A DNA stretch of 64,000 nt from Erigeron canadensis (Eukaryota > Streptophyta > Magnoliopsida > Asterales > Asteraceae): the NCBI RefSeq assembly GCF_010389155.1, contig NC_057768.1, forward strand, positions 38,047,633-38,111,632. Reading direction: 5' to 3'. A program made the translations under genes and the position numbers. The notes under the pieces are model-generated. The model searched no databases. It was not told the DNA's origin and saw only the letters and a program-made list of their open reading frames with translations. Numbering within the stretch: the first letter of the stretch is position 1; each line of letters starts with the position of its first letter. This document shows, piece by piece, positions 1-12,941 of the stretch.

Positions 1-50
1 GTGTCACAAGTATTCCACAACAAAAAAAACATACAATCACAACCACAATA

Positions 51-205
51 TCATCAAGTATAAGATACTTGGGAGTATATCGCACCATGTAATATCATCA
101 AGTGTGAAACACTTGGGAGTACGTTGTACGTAAGCATGTCATCAAGTGTATAACAGTTGGGAGTACGTAGCAAAATTCATCAAGAAAGAATACTTGGGAG
201 TACGT
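51..205. repeat. Tandem array of four short hairpin units
   Basis: Units begin TCATCAAG at about 51, 95, 139 and 177, so spacing is 44, 44 and 38 bp. Each is followed by a conserved TTGGGAGTA(T/C) flank. Unit 1 forms a perfect 7-bp stem CAAGTAT/ATACTTG with loop AAG (55-71). Unit 2 forms CAAGTGT/ACACTTG with loop GAA (99-115). Unit 3 has one mismatch (143-159). Unit 4 keeps only CAAG/CTTG. Confidence 0.8.
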
Positions 206-1043
206 CGAACAAACTGTCAAGTACAAGCATAACCAACCAATTCAAAAATCCATCAAAAAAAAGTCAGTAGAGCGCGTTCTATGCTAAAACACAGCGAACA
301 CGCTTCCTTCCTCAGCACCCCCGCTTCAAACACAGCGAACGCGCTCCCATGTTCGGGGATAAACTCATTTTTTTGACTTGAAAATCGACTTAAGGAGTGT
401 TTAGACTTGTTTTGAAGCTTAAGCAGCCATAACTAAACATAAATAGATCCAATTCACTTCCAATCAACAATCCAAAACATCAAATTCATGTTCAACCCGT
501 TGTTGACCCATTTGCAACCTAAATAACCCTAAATCGACTCAAAACTCAATTTTTGAGATAGGATTCGGTTTGAGAAGTGCTAAGACTTGCTTTTGTGTAA
601 AACAAACGTGTTTAAGCATAACCCACTTAAAATTCCCTTTCCATAACATCAATTCTTGACCCAAATCATTTTTGACCTAATTCAAGAACCATAAACCCTA
701 AATTGACCTAATTTCTGGTTTTAGTTCGAATTGTAATCCAAGAATACTTTTATTAGTCTAGAAACATGTTAATAAGTGTAAAATGGTTAATTTGAGTGAA
801 ACTTTACTTACCATAAATCACCACGAGTGTTGAAACCCAAAAATTGACTAAAAGATAAAAGTTCTTGCACTTGAGGAGTCTAAATCTTGAGAAGATGATG
901 AAGATAATGATAATGATTCTAACACAAATCCTACTTGAAACAAAGGTTTACTGCAAGAATTTCTAGAGAGAGATATGTGTGTTTTTGTGTGTGTTCTTGC
1001 ACAAAATAAAGAGAGAAAGGGATAAGGAGAATGAATGGGTGAA

Positions 1044-1067
1044 GGGGGGGGGGGGGGGGGGGGGGGG
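1044..1067 (+). repeat. G homopolymer of 24
   Basis: An uninterrupted run of G lies in the LTR-like segment, preceded by gggtgaa and followed by aagtaggg. Length in the assembly may be unreliable, because such runs are hard to sequence. Confidence 0.9.
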
Positions 1068-1306
1068 AAGTAGGGTAAGATAAGGTTTAAGTAATGGGTT
1101 GTGGGTCTAATCCATGGGTTGACTCGTCTACATAACCAGTCAAGTTAAACATCGTCATGCATCGTATCACACAATGAGTTGGCCCAAATGACCTCGTCTA
1201 GCATATAACACGTTAATAATTCTCAAAACGATTCACATTACATTACTAACTAAATTGTTAGTCAATTACACGTAAGGTCAATCGGTCAAAACTTACGAGT
1301 GTTACA

Positions 1307-1700
1307 TGTCATTTTCTATTATTTAGATAGAAATTGTAAGCAGTCTTTAACTTCATAGAGGTAAGACTGTCTATACTTCAAATAATATCCGTAAGAGATG
1401 TGTGACATTTATTATTTTTTGTTTCAAGAATCCACTTTCTAGTATAAGTTTAGGGATCCAAAATGTAATGTATTTATTCTTATTTCATTTAGGGTCCTGG
1501 AAATATACTGACTGATACAGTACATAACATTTCAGTGAATTTTTCTTCTTTATTTCAATCCATCTTTAAACCCTAACTCAATTATTATTACAATCATTTT
1601 CAATTCTATCAATATCTATACATACATATCGTTACACCACTGCAAGTGTGAAATGATGATGACAATGACGAGATATTAATTTTTTATAAAATTAAATTAA
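1307..1700 (+). promoter_or_regulatory. Promoter and 5' UTR region of the importin gene
   Basis: The stretch between the repeat and the importin start codon contains a telo-box-like AAACCCTAA at 1568-1576 inside a pyrimidine/A-rich leader. Telo-boxes are common near the start sites of plant housekeeping genes. No convincing TATA box at a suitable distance was chosen, so the start site is not placed. Confidence 0.4.
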
Positions 1701-4700
1701 ATGGAGTTACAAAGCCAGGTAGCACAGGCGGTACACGTGCTGAATCACGATACACAATCATGTAATCGTGTATCAGCAAATCAATGGCTGGTTCAGTTTC
1801 AGCAAACAGATGCTGCTTGGGAAATTGCTACTTCTATTTTGACTTGTCATCAGTCTTCCGGTTTCGAAGTCGAGTTTTTCGCTGCTCAGCTTCTTAAACG
1901 AAAGGTTATAATTCAGCTACTTACTAACCTTTTTTTTCCGTAAATTGTTCGAGTTATGTGTATTTATTTATTGTACAATACAAATTGATTTCGGTGAAAT
2001 GACTGATTAGAACTGAGCTAGGGGAATTTCGTAGCTAATCGTAGACTTTATGGTTCGTTTTCACTATGTTGGTGTTTGTAGACTGAGTTTAGAGCTAGAT
2101 GATTACTACACATGATTAACATAAGATACAGGACTAATTATATCGATTGAAGGATGATGTTTACGTAAAAGTCGGCTAGTTTGCTCTAATTGCAGTTCGT
2201 GCCTATAAAGCATTTAAACAAACCTGACATGAGTAGAACTTCTTGTTATACAAATGTTTTTGGGGATACGGATAATTCAGAAAAAAAGCATCACGCGCTA
2301 CCAGATGATACTTAAATTGACGCGGAGTTGATATTCTGATAATCTGACAACAAAGAAACACACCCTTTAGGCATCATCAGTAGCCGCTGTTATAACATTT
2401 GTAAGTCGAGTGACATAAGAAATTATAAACACGAGGGTCTTTTTGTAGTGTGTGTTTCAAGTGTGTAACTGTGTGTAACTTATTGCGGTTTTTGAAAACC
2501 CAAACATGGTATGAAGTGTTTGACTATTAAGCGTGTTTGCTAATTTTAATAGAAAAGCACACTTTTATCTAAGCCATCTGACTATGTGAGTGTTGCTTAT
2601 CTTGAACACAACTTTTAAGTCATTGCCCTTAAAAAGCATGTTCTCTCAAACACTTCCAGTGAAACTATATCAAATGAGGCAGTACTATTATTTTCATATC
2701 TCGTATGGTAATATGGATCTTCACTGTATTTTGCCACATTTCAGATCCAAAATGAAGGACATTGTCTGCAGCTAGAAGCTAAGGAATCACTCGTTAATGC
2801 TCTTCTTCTGGCTGCTAAAAGATTTAGTTTAGGCCCGTCCCAGGTACTATTTTTACTAGTTTTTTGAATTGTTATCTATGCCGCTTTTATAATTATTATG
2901 TACTTAAAATGGGCACAGTAGTTCGAGGTTGTGTTGGTTTGTAATAAAAAAAGAATTTACTAACATATCATTAATGTATGTGCTGGCTTTTGGTGTGTAG
3001 CTTTTAACACAAATTTGTCTGGCTTTATCTACACTGATACTTCATGCTGTGGAGTACTACAAGCCAATTGAGAAGCTCTTTTACAGTCTTCAGAATATTC
3101 AAGGTCAGGATGATGGCAATATGGTTGTTTTGGAAATGCTCACAGTATTACCAGAAGTTGTTGAAGATGAATCTGCTAATTATAGAACCAAATCAGGTCA
3201 AAGAGTTGACTATGGTCCAGAGGTACCAAAACTTTGAATTACTTACATTTACTCTAATTCTCGTACTCTAGCGACTAATATATTCCCATACATTAGCAGT
3301 TACTCTCGCATACATCAGCAGTGCTTGAATTCTTAAAGCAGCAATCCGAGGAAAGGTTTGATGATGTCGTCCAACTACATGAAAGGAGCAGAAAGATACT
3401 GCGTTGTTTGTTAAGTTGGGTAGGACAAATATGTGGCATTTAAATGTTTCTTATTGTTATAAATCTCAACAAGTGGAAATACCTTAGGTTGTTCTTTGAT
3501 ATATCTTAATGATACTTGTTAAATATTGCTTATGTGAAAAACTATGTTATTTCACGTTTTTCCACATCTGAATCATGCCTGCTTATTTTCAGGTCCGAGC
3601 AGGATGCTTCTCAGAAATTTTACCAATATCATTATTAGCCCATCCCCTTCTTAATTTTGTTTTCAGTTCTTTGCAGGTAAAAATCCATTCTTGTGGTTAT
3701 TTAGTTCGTCAACAAATTCTTGAGTGGTATCGTTATTGCACTTACATTTTTTTGCCTTGCGATTTGTAGGTTCCATCCTCATTTGATTTAGCTACTGAGG
3801 TTTTGATTGAGCTCGTTGGTCGGCATGAGGTATGCATATCCCGTATATCATAAAACACGAAACATACTTATTTTGTCTGACTTGGTGCAATCTTGATAGT
3901 TTAAGTTGGTCATTGTTGATGTTGATTATATGTGTATACATGCTTTTTCCTTTTGAGGTCTCACCGTAGTGTAGTATTTTATTATTTGTTCCAAATCCAA
4001 GTCCTTGATTTTTGATCAATTAGCTTGTCTTTCACCGCGTGTGATATAAAAGCCATCTTACTAGGCTGAAACCATGCGGGACTACACTTATTCTTTATAA
4101 TATAATCAACACATACATGTTGGAGATAACAGAAAATAGTTTAAACCCTGAGCCTTATTGTTATGTTTTACAATATAAGTTTTCGAATGAATGAAAGATA
4201 AAAGTACAAAACGTTTTATATGTTATATTTGCATATCCATGTTCTTTGTTTTAGAGCAATGAGGAACATTTTTTACAGAAGATACTCCTTTTGTCCCACA
4301 ATAGTTTAAACTATTTTCTGTTATCTCCAACTGTCTAACAAGTGTTAACATCTCTTTCAACTGGGATTTGCTTTTTCGTCTTCCTTAGGGATTGCCACAA
4401 GTTCTTATATGCAAAGTAGGATTTATTAAAGATGTTCTTCGTCAAGCATTTAATGGCAGAGATGAGAAAGTAATCAGTGGTCTTGCTTGCTTGATGTCGG
4501 AGATTGGTCAGGCTGTAAGTAATCTTACTTCCCATGCTACGCCCTTTAGATCTCAGTAGATTATATATTAGTCCTGTAGTATGTCGGACCCCGGAATCTT
4601 GTAATTGGCCCCCCTTCCATCCAACTTTTGCACACCAAATGCTTATATATGTTTCTATCTAGGCCCCGAGTTTGATCATAGAAGCCCACTCTGAAGCACT

Positions 4701-7700
4701 AACACTGGTGGATGCACTTTTGAGGTCAGAACTTCAGTTAACATTCTTTTACAGTTTTACAACAATACCTTAGATAAAAAAAAACAGGGCATGTGTTTTT
4801 CATTAAAGTGGTGTTATATTGGACTGTTTGGAAGTTGAAGTCATTAAATTTTGAAATTTGACATGCATACAAATATGACCGAAGTATTATCCTGTAACTT
4901 ACATCTTAGACATATAAACTTGCATGAAGTGCATGACACTCAACAGCTTAAGTTTTGCTTGAAATCTCTTCCGTGTTACATTTAGATTTATGTAATTCTG
5001 GCAGTTGTGTATCATTTCCAAGTCAAGATTGGGATATTGCAGACTCAACCTTACAGTTCTGGTAATTTGCTTTTCAGTTTTGTCAATTTGAAGAAAAGTA
5101 ATTATCAATGATATGCAGGTCTGAAATTTAGTTGAATAACAATCTGGGTTTGTTTGATCTTCCTGCTTTTTAGGTGTTGTCTTGCAAGTAACATTGTTCG
5201 AATGGATTTCGATAATAGTGAACATGTTAAAGATGTTTTTTCCCCAGTGTTTTCGGCATTGCTTGATGCTCTTTTAATGCGTTCTCAGGTATTTTCGGAT
5301 TACCGTGTACTGGTTCTACGTGTGGTAATACAATGGTTGCTAATATACGTTTTTTCTTTCACTTTTTTGATGACATGCTTTATAAAGAAGTTGTTCCGTG
5401 TCTTCCTTCAGTGCTAATTATGCATTCCATAACCAATAACATTAAAGTAGACATTCTTCGTGGTAGGTGGATGATGCAACATATACAACTGAGACTGTAA
5501 CAAGAGACTTACCAGACGGGTTGGCTCAATTTAGATTAAATCTAGTGGAGCTGTTGGTGGATATTTGCCACCTTTTAAGGTCTTCTGCATATCTGCAGAA
5601 GGTATGTACATAAAGTATTTGATTATGATCCCACATTATTATTCTCTAAAAGAATATATGTCGTGCACTTAAAGGTTAGAATTTCTTCATATAATGACAA
5701 TGATGTTACTATATACGTGAATCAGATTTTTTCTAATGGTTGGATATCTTCAAACTCAAGCATGCAAATTCCTTGGAAGGAGGTGGAAACCAGAATGTTT
5801 GCTCTTAATGCGGTCAGTTTTACCAGATTGTAGCTTATTTTTCTAGATAATCCCAACTTTATATCTTTTAAAAGGAAAAATGAGGGATTTACATCTATCT
5901 TTTGTAACATATGTTCTTGCTTCTAGAATTCATTTTCTGTTCCAGGTTGCTGATGTAGTACTGCATGAGGGCCAAACATTTGATCTCTTCATGGTGTTGC
6001 ACCTGGTGACAGTTTTATGTGATAGGGAATCGTATGAACCAAAAGGCTTTATGTGTATTGTATGTCGTGTACTAGCATTTGTTACTATTTAAGTGTTTTA
6101 GAAACTCCTTTATTAATGACCAAAATGTAATACTTTGTTCTTTCCTGTGGGTGGATCGGGTTCATTTTAGGTACATCGATCACTTGCAGATGTTATTGGT
6201 TCTTATTCGAAGTGGATTTCTTCATATATAACTGATGTCAGACCATTGCTGTAAGGTTCCTCTTGTTTAAAATTTGATATTTGAAGTCTGGGCATGTAAG
6301 AAAGTACTTATGACTGATGAGTGCGTGTTTCCAGTTTATTTTTTTCGGCTGGTTTGTCAGAACCATTGTGTACACATGCGTGTGCAACTGCCTTCAGAAA
6401 GTTCTGTGAAGATGCTACTGCAGTCATGCACAAACCTGCAAGTTTAGAAATGTTAATGTGGATTACAGAGGTTAGTTTCTACTTGGTGAACCTGTTGTGT
6501 ATATTTTGCAGGCCGATGTTTTACTTATAATAAAACGATCCAGGGATTGGAGAAGAGGCACCTACCTCTAGAAGATGAGGAAGATGTTATTGGTGCTGTT
6601 ACTCTGATACTTGGATCCCTTCCTAACTTGGAGTTAAGAAACAGTTTGTTGCTTAAGTTGCTTTCTTCTAGCTTTGGATCCATTCGCAAACTTGTAAGAA
6701 TTCTTCTGGACCCTCCTCTCACAAAAAAGTTAAACATAAACTTCCTCATTTATAGTTTGTATTTTTGCTCTAACTTCACGGTGCATTCATTCAGATTGAC
6801 AGGGATCATGTTCATTCTTTGAGGCAACTACCAGCTGCTTACACTCATCTTGTCAGTTCTTCAGTGAGGGGCTTTTTCAGGTTTTCTCTTGAACTGTCGA
6901 AGTATTCTAGTAACATTTGAACTTATCTGATAACTTTTTAACAAACTTTTTCAGGATAGAAACTGTTTTCAGTCATCTTGTAGTTACACCTTCTACATGT
7001 CATGATATAGACAATTCTGTAATTGTCATTCTTGAAAGTTTTTGGCCTCTCCTTGAGAAAATTTTGCAGTCAGAGCATATTGAGAATGCAGGTTTATCCA
7101 TGGCAGCTTGCAGGGCACTCTCACAGGCAATCAAGTCTGCAGGTACCGTGTTGCTGGTTTTAATTTGCTGTACAGTTGTAAAATTCAAAGTATCTCACTA
7201 GTGAAAAGTATGTGTTGCTTTGCAGGTCATCACTTTGTGACATTGTTGCCCAAAGTTTTAGATTATCTATCAACAAATTTTGCGTCATTTCAAACTCATG
7301 AGTGCTACATTAAAACAGGTATAGCGTGTGCATATAGTAATTCTTAAATGTTGCCAGGAATCTAACAAAACTACTTTTTACAGCTTCCGTTGTTGTAGAA
7401 GAATTTGGTAACAAGGGGGAATATGGACCTTTATTCATCAGTACATTTGAAAGATTTACAAATGCATCATCAGTAATGGCTCTAAATTCTTCTTATGTAT
7501 GTGATCAAGAGCCCGATCTTGTGGAGGCTTATTGTAGTTTCACATCAATCTTTCTTCACAGCTCTTCAAAGGTCTAACTGATGTTCTTATCATGCATTTT
7601 GGGATCGTGTGGTTTGTAGGTTAATATGATAAAATATATGCTTATCTAGTGTTTTCATGTATTACAGGAAGTAGTGGCTTCTTCTGGCCCTCTTTTAGAA

Positions 7701-9627
7701 GTTTCACTTCAGAAAGCCGCTATATGTTGTACAGCTATGCATCGTGGAGCAGCACTCGCAGCAATGTCGTATATGTCGTGTGAGTATCATTTTCCTTTAG
7801 TTTTATTTTGTTATCTTTGTTGGTACTGCTATAACAACTATTAGCAAAATAAGGTTATCCTTAATGGGAAAATGATCCGTACTACAGACTTTACCTAAGC
7901 ATAGGTACTGCCACATTAAAAAAAGTTACAGATTAAACCTTTGAATTTGATATACATACATACCCCCCCTCCCCATCCTTAATTTATCTAAATTATAAGA
8001 ACCCAATCGTTAATATAAGAATAGCAAGTGTAGTTTATATAATTTGCAAAATGGTGTATTACAACTTTTTATCTTCTAGGTCTTTGTATTGTTGTTTCAA
8101 GGATGACTTAGTATATGATATAGTTGATGGATGCAAAGTTTCTAACTGTTCCTTGTGCTGCAGGTTTCCTAGAGCTTTGCGTGACTTCATTGCTGGAATC
8201 AATGACATGTAACTCTGAATCCCCAGTTACATCCATGACTGTTCATGTAATATCTCACAGTGGCGAGGGACTTGTCTCAAATGTGGTTTATGCTTTACTT
8301 GGTGTTTCAGCAATGTCAAGGGTAAACAGTAAACCCTTATATGTTATATATGGCCCACATAGCTCTTGGGTGTGTATCTATTCGTGTGACAGCTGGAAGT
8401 GGCAATGTGGGCAGGTTGGGCAACAAGTTAAAATAGGTGTTTGGGACCAAAAGGCACTTTTTTGTCAATTTTTATTCTTTTTATTAATGAATTAACTCAC
8501 TGATTGCAAAGATGTTGTGATAAAGCTATTTAGGAGCTATTATGTATCATACATATTGGGTGACTTTTAAACCTCTTTGGACAAAAAGGTTTCCTTTCCG
8601 GCTTATTTTATTTATGGGTCAAAATTGCCATTTTAAGTCAGTTATAAGTAAGAAAAGTAAATGAGTTGAATATATATATTTTTTTATTTTCACAAGATAG
8701 TTCCCCAGGCCTTCGACTTTCTTTGACTTATTTTGTTTATAGATCTACTTAGTCTGAAATTATGTTATTGCGGCTGGCGGGATGCTAATTCATTTTTCTG
8801 TTCCTGTAGGTTCATAAATGTGCACTTTCTTTGACTTATTTTGTTTATAGATCTACTTAGTCTGAAATTATGTTATTGTGGCTGGCGGGATACTAATTCA
8901 TTTTTCTGTTCCTGTAGGTTCATAAATGTGCAACTATCTTGCAACAATTAGCGGCTGTATGCAGTTTTGCCGAGAAAACAATGTGGAAATCTATTCTCTG
9001 TTGGGATTCCTTACATGGATGGCTGCATGCTGCGGTCAGATTGCATACTTTCAGTGTTATATTTGTTTCTTAGGGTGGTGGCAATTTCACCCCACTTATG
9101 GATGGGCCGATGCATGTGACACTTTATCTCTTATGGGGTCAAAAAAGCAAAATTAAAAAAATTAGCCAAAAAGAGAACAAGTAAAACGGGTAGAACAGAG
9201 TTCCCCAAAATGTAATTTCTAAATGCATAATGGCTCCTAAATCATTTTTCTCAAATATATTGGCCAAGATAACATATCTACTCTATTATTTATGTATGAT
9301 AACTTGACCCATTGAAAACTATCCTTTTTTTGATGCGTTCCTGTTTGTTTTGTCATCTTTGTTGTAAACAAAAGAAAATGTAACAGATTGTCTGGAATTT
9401 TGATATAGCAGGTGCGGAGTCTTCCCAGTGAGTACCTACGGCAGGGGGAAGCAGAGTCCTTAGTACCGGTATGGCTAAAGGCCCTTAGTGATGCAGCTGA
9501 TGATTATGTTGAAAGTAGAACCAGTGATGGAGATAGGAATCATAAACACATGCGGGGAAAGGGTGGCAGGATACTCAAGTATTTATTTCGGGAATTTGTT
9601 GACAGTCATCGTAACATTACAACGTAA
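1701..9627 (+). CDS. Importin-13/transportin-3-like nuclear transport receptor (importin-beta family)
   Basis: Twenty-three exons join in frame: 1701-1904, 2745-2843, 3001-3222, 3300-3419, 3593-3676, 3770-3829, 4389-4514, 4663-4724, 5174-5288, 5467-5601, 5726-5812, 5946-6059, 6171-6250, 6335-6470, 6544-6693, 6795-6880, 6955-7142, 7226-7318, 7384-7571, 7668-7779, 8164-8321, 8918-9034 and 9412-9627. All have GT donors and AG acceptors, giving about 983 residues, the usual size for this family. Exon 1 carries the N-terminal importin-beta signature ([10 protein letters not shown], then [10 protein letters not shown]). The remainder reads as alpha-helical HEAT repeats, with conserved segments such as [15 protein letters not shown]. 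The family carries cargo, including SR splicing factors, between cytosol and nucleus under Ran control. The closest remembered match is Arabidopsis At1g12930. The cargo is unknown. Intron 21 contains a duplicated acceptor (8716-8931). Confidence 0.93.
8716..8931 (+). repeat. 108-bp tandem duplication across an intron-exon junction
   Basis: Copies 8716-8823 and 8824-8931 differ at only two positions that I can see. Each holds the branch/polypyrimidine region, the acceptor CCTGTAG and the first 14 bases of exon 22. Only the downstream acceptor (exon from 8918) keeps the importin frame. The upstream one (exon from 8810) would run into a TAG after 16 codons. Confidence 0.92.
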
Positions 9628-9985
9628 TAGCTGCTGCAACTTATTAGCAATTCATTCTTAGACCTAATTGTTGTATCAAAGGGTTTTCCCTACAAGATCA
9701 CAAGTTTCCAGTCAAATAATATGCGTTTTTGGCTCTCTGTAGCATCCACATGTTGTATTTTGATTCAACTTTCTGACTTGGGGGGTCCGTCTTTTTTGCT
9801 TATTCTTTGGAGGAGATACGGGCCTTGGAAGTTGGAGCCTAAGTAATACAAAAATGTACACGCCAATCTGTGTTTTGTTAAGTGGAAATAATGTGGAATG
9901 AAGTGATAGGATGAGCAATTTATATAGTTTTTTGTTTTTTTGGATAGAAACTTATATAGTAATTCAAGTCTTTTTTGGGTATAAT
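9628..9985. other. 3' flank of the importin gene
   Basis: Presumed 3' UTR and downstream spacer. It has no open frame worth reporting. It ends in the target-site copy GGTATAAT (9978-9985) of the next element. Confidence 0.5.
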
Positions 9986-11110
9986 CATAGTTATCGACTC
10001 GGTATTTTTGACTCAACTCGAAATGTGATTTTTCGACTCGTGAATTGAAACGTGACTTGAATAGTAAGAATTAAGATATTTGATAATATATAATTTTATA
10101 ATTATATAGCTTTCGATTTAATCAAATTGACTTTTAATGATGTCATCATTTAATTTTAACAAATTTTATTTAATTAGTATATAGATTATAATTGTTATTG
10201 TTATTAGATTAAAAAGAAATCGACCAGATATATATCAAATTTAGTATAGCTGATATTCATTAATGTTAATGTATGTGTAGTGTGAATAAAACAAAATACC
10301 TACGTTTCTTTTATATTATGTTTAGTATTTATAGAAACAATATCCATGGTTAACATATATCTTAAAGCAACACATATCTAAATTAATAATCTCAATTAAC
10401 TAATCACAAGTTATAATTTCTCTAGATGCATTAAAGCAACACATATCTAAATTAATATGTAATTTTTGATTTTTAATTACTAATTAATACTTTAACTCAA
10501 TATAAAAATAAATACGAGTAATAATTTATTGCATAATGTTTATTCAATAACAAAATATAACTAAAACTAAAAAGGTTACAACATTATTAATACGAACTAA
10601 TATTTTATATCAATATTTATCTTATATTATTAATTGTAATCAAACTAATTATATGATTATTGCTGTTAATAATTGTAAATTTGTAATCAATTTCTTTTTA
10701 AAGTATATTTTTACATTAAAGTATAAGTACTTTTTTGTTTCGTAATGTTGTAAAATCCGTGTATTTGACACGGGTCTAAAATCTAATTTTATAATTATAT
10801 ATAAATTTTTGTTGTAGAAATATTGTATTATATTGATATATTATACTAAAATAGTAAATATTATTAAAATAAAATCAAATTCGTAAGCGTATAAAAGAGT
10901 TATCTTTTAAAAAAATAATAATATTAATTTTGTAACTCGTGATTCGACTCGTGACTTGGAGTATGACTCGTACTGACTCGCAAAACAAAACACGAATCAT
11001 GCTACGAGTCTGGAGCAAAACGAGTCTAACAGCGAGTTGCCTCGTTTTCACTTGATTTTGACTCGACTCGTACGAGTCGACTCGTGACTCGTACGAGTTT
11101 GACAACTATG
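9986..11110. mobile_element. hAT-like non-autonomous element, copy 1 (CATAGTT termini)
   Basis: The ends are inverted: CATAGTTATCGACTCG on the left, and CATAGTTGTCAAACTCG when the right end is read on the minus strand. The element is flanked by a perfect 8-bp direct repeat GGTATAAT (9978-9985 and 11111-11118), the length hAT transposases make. Both ends are crowded with GACTCG/CGAGTC words, and the middle is very AT-rich without an open frame, so transposase would have to come from elsewhere. A shorter relative sits at 60309-60785. Confidence 0.85.
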
Positions 11111-11118
11111 GGTATAAT

Positions 11119-12540
11119 TGTTTTTGCTTTACTGCTCATGCCTTGCAAATCATTAGTGAAAGCTTCGTTGCTTTTGGAGAGTAAATGAGACGGGTTTGGA
11201 AATAGAGTGATAAATGAGAAGTATTCTACCCTGTGCTCACATATTAGTCATCTTTAGCCATGTAATTCTTCATTGGATGTGTCATAACCTTTAAGCTGCA
11301 TCACACTTATAGCTTGTATATTCAACAGAACAAGCAGCCTGTTAGATTTATGTCTCTTTTTTTTTGTGCTTTTGGTTCTTATAAACGACTCCTTCAGTAT
11401 TTATATGGTAAAGCAAACTAGTTTTTACAATGGCCTCAAAAATGATGAGTAGAAAAATTGCAAGGAAACTTATCATATGCCATATGGGATGCAATGTCAA
11501 AAATGTACTTGTTATGGTCACTAGCTAGAAATGAACTTTGTGTCACAAAAAGCATTATATAGAAACCATTACGAGGGTGTGATTAACAGAACCAAACATG
11601 CCTAATAAGACCGCATACGTTACTGAAAAATTACGAGCATATCGATTTTCCACATCAGATAACGTGGGCACGTGTTTGATCAAAGTTCCACGTCACAAAT
11701 ACGTGGCAGCACTGTGACTAGCGGCGCACCTTGAATATTCATCGTGCTACATATGGATACACTGGTTAAATACACATTATAGCTCTTTTCTGTAACTTGA
11801 CATCTATGAACCCAAAAACATAGAAACTGTTTTGAGAGTTTGAGCTACTTTCATTGAGGCGATTTTTGCAATAGTTCTTAGATTTGTTCTACTTCCACAC
11901 AAAGGTATTTGCTCTTCACCTTCATATCTTCACAAGTTCCTTTCTCTAGATCTTAGATATGTTATCTCACAATTGACTACATACGCAAAACAAACATGTC
12001 CCATTAAAATTTGAGAAATGATATATTAGCTACAATATACGTATCCAAACATATATATCGCTAATTAGTGACCTATCCTAAGAAATTAAATTCATCCTTT
12101 TGTGCAACAGGACTTTGCCTCTCATTAACATTAACATATGCTTAATTATAAACTCGTGTGGATACACGAGTTATTTACAAGTTTTTTTAGGATGCATATA
12201 ATTTCTGAAAGAGAAATTATAGAATGACGAACAAGGGAAAGGTCAAGAGATTTTAGGGTGGGGAAGTGCTAATTGAAGTGCATATTCAATTATATATTGT
12301 CCATTTTTCATAAAGCATGTTTATTAGATCATCTAAATTGTATGTGTAGTGAAAGAAAAGTATCCAAATTCCAAATCTAAGACATCAAATTTAATGCAAT
12401 ATAATATTTTGAACATTTGGTATACCATCAAAATTTACACTAAATCTCAATACATTGTTAGTTTAATCATTATATATAACTTTTTGACTTTATTCTAAAT
12501 CTTGGCTATATAATAATCAATTAATATGCATGTTTTTAGG
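11119..12540. other. Intergenic, no gene seen
   Basis: AT-rich spacer with stop codons in all frames. Around 11640-11720 there is a GC-richer patch with ACGTGGC/ACGTGTT words that resemble ABRE/G-box elements. No nearby gene is positioned to use them convincingly. Confidence 0.4.
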
Positions 12541-12740
12541 TTCTTTTTGGAACGCCGCATTTTGGACAACTACACCTCACAATGTAAGGGTACGGAAGGC
12601 CACTACAGGTTAGGCACGGATGTTTTAACCGTGTCTCGGCTACCGCAAAGTGGCTTTTTAAGAAAATTGCACAGAAACCTAGCCGAAGTTTGAACCTCCG
12701 TCTTGTAGGTTAAACGTCCCTAGTGTTATATGAGTATCTC
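12541..12740 (-). mobile_element. Possible tRNA-derived SINE remnant
   Basis: On the minus strand GGTTCAAACTTC (12685-12696) resembles the tRNA B box, and the patch is more GC-rich than its surroundings. An A box, A-rich tail and target duplication were not identified, so this is tentative. Confidence 0.3.
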
Positions 12741-12941
12741 CAAACAAATAAACAAGTAGTTAACGCTCAACAGAATATCATCGAAAACAGTTTTTATTCG
12801 GCTGATTGGATGCAAAAAGCATCATATATACACATATAATAGAACGTACACCATTTATTTATAAACTTTATAAATTTAGCTAGCTAGGCCAAATTCTTTG
12901 CTTTGGTACGTAGTGTTTTATTCACATTGTGATCTATCGAC

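Larger units (their letters stand above)
1..1306 (-). mobile_element. LTR-like repetitive segment (partial or solo LTR remnant)
   Basis: No coding frame is visible. Read on the minus strand, the right edge at 1306 begins TGTAACACTCG, the kind of start common in plant Ty3-type LTRs, and the sequence to its left looks like non-coding LTR or untranslated DNA. It includes a G homopolymer and a hairpin array. The left end lies outside the window, so a matching CA terminus and target duplication cannot be tested. It could equally be another dispersed repeat. Confidence 0.35.

Noticed and set aside
51..205. CRISPR-like look of the repeated hairpins
   Set aside because: Units are too few and too diverged, spacers are not unique segments of constant length, and this is plant nuclear DNA.
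11640..11720. Cluster of ACGTG words as a stress-response promoter
   Set aside because: The nearest gene start (13317, minus strand) is about 1.6 kb away and on its downstream side; not convincing.
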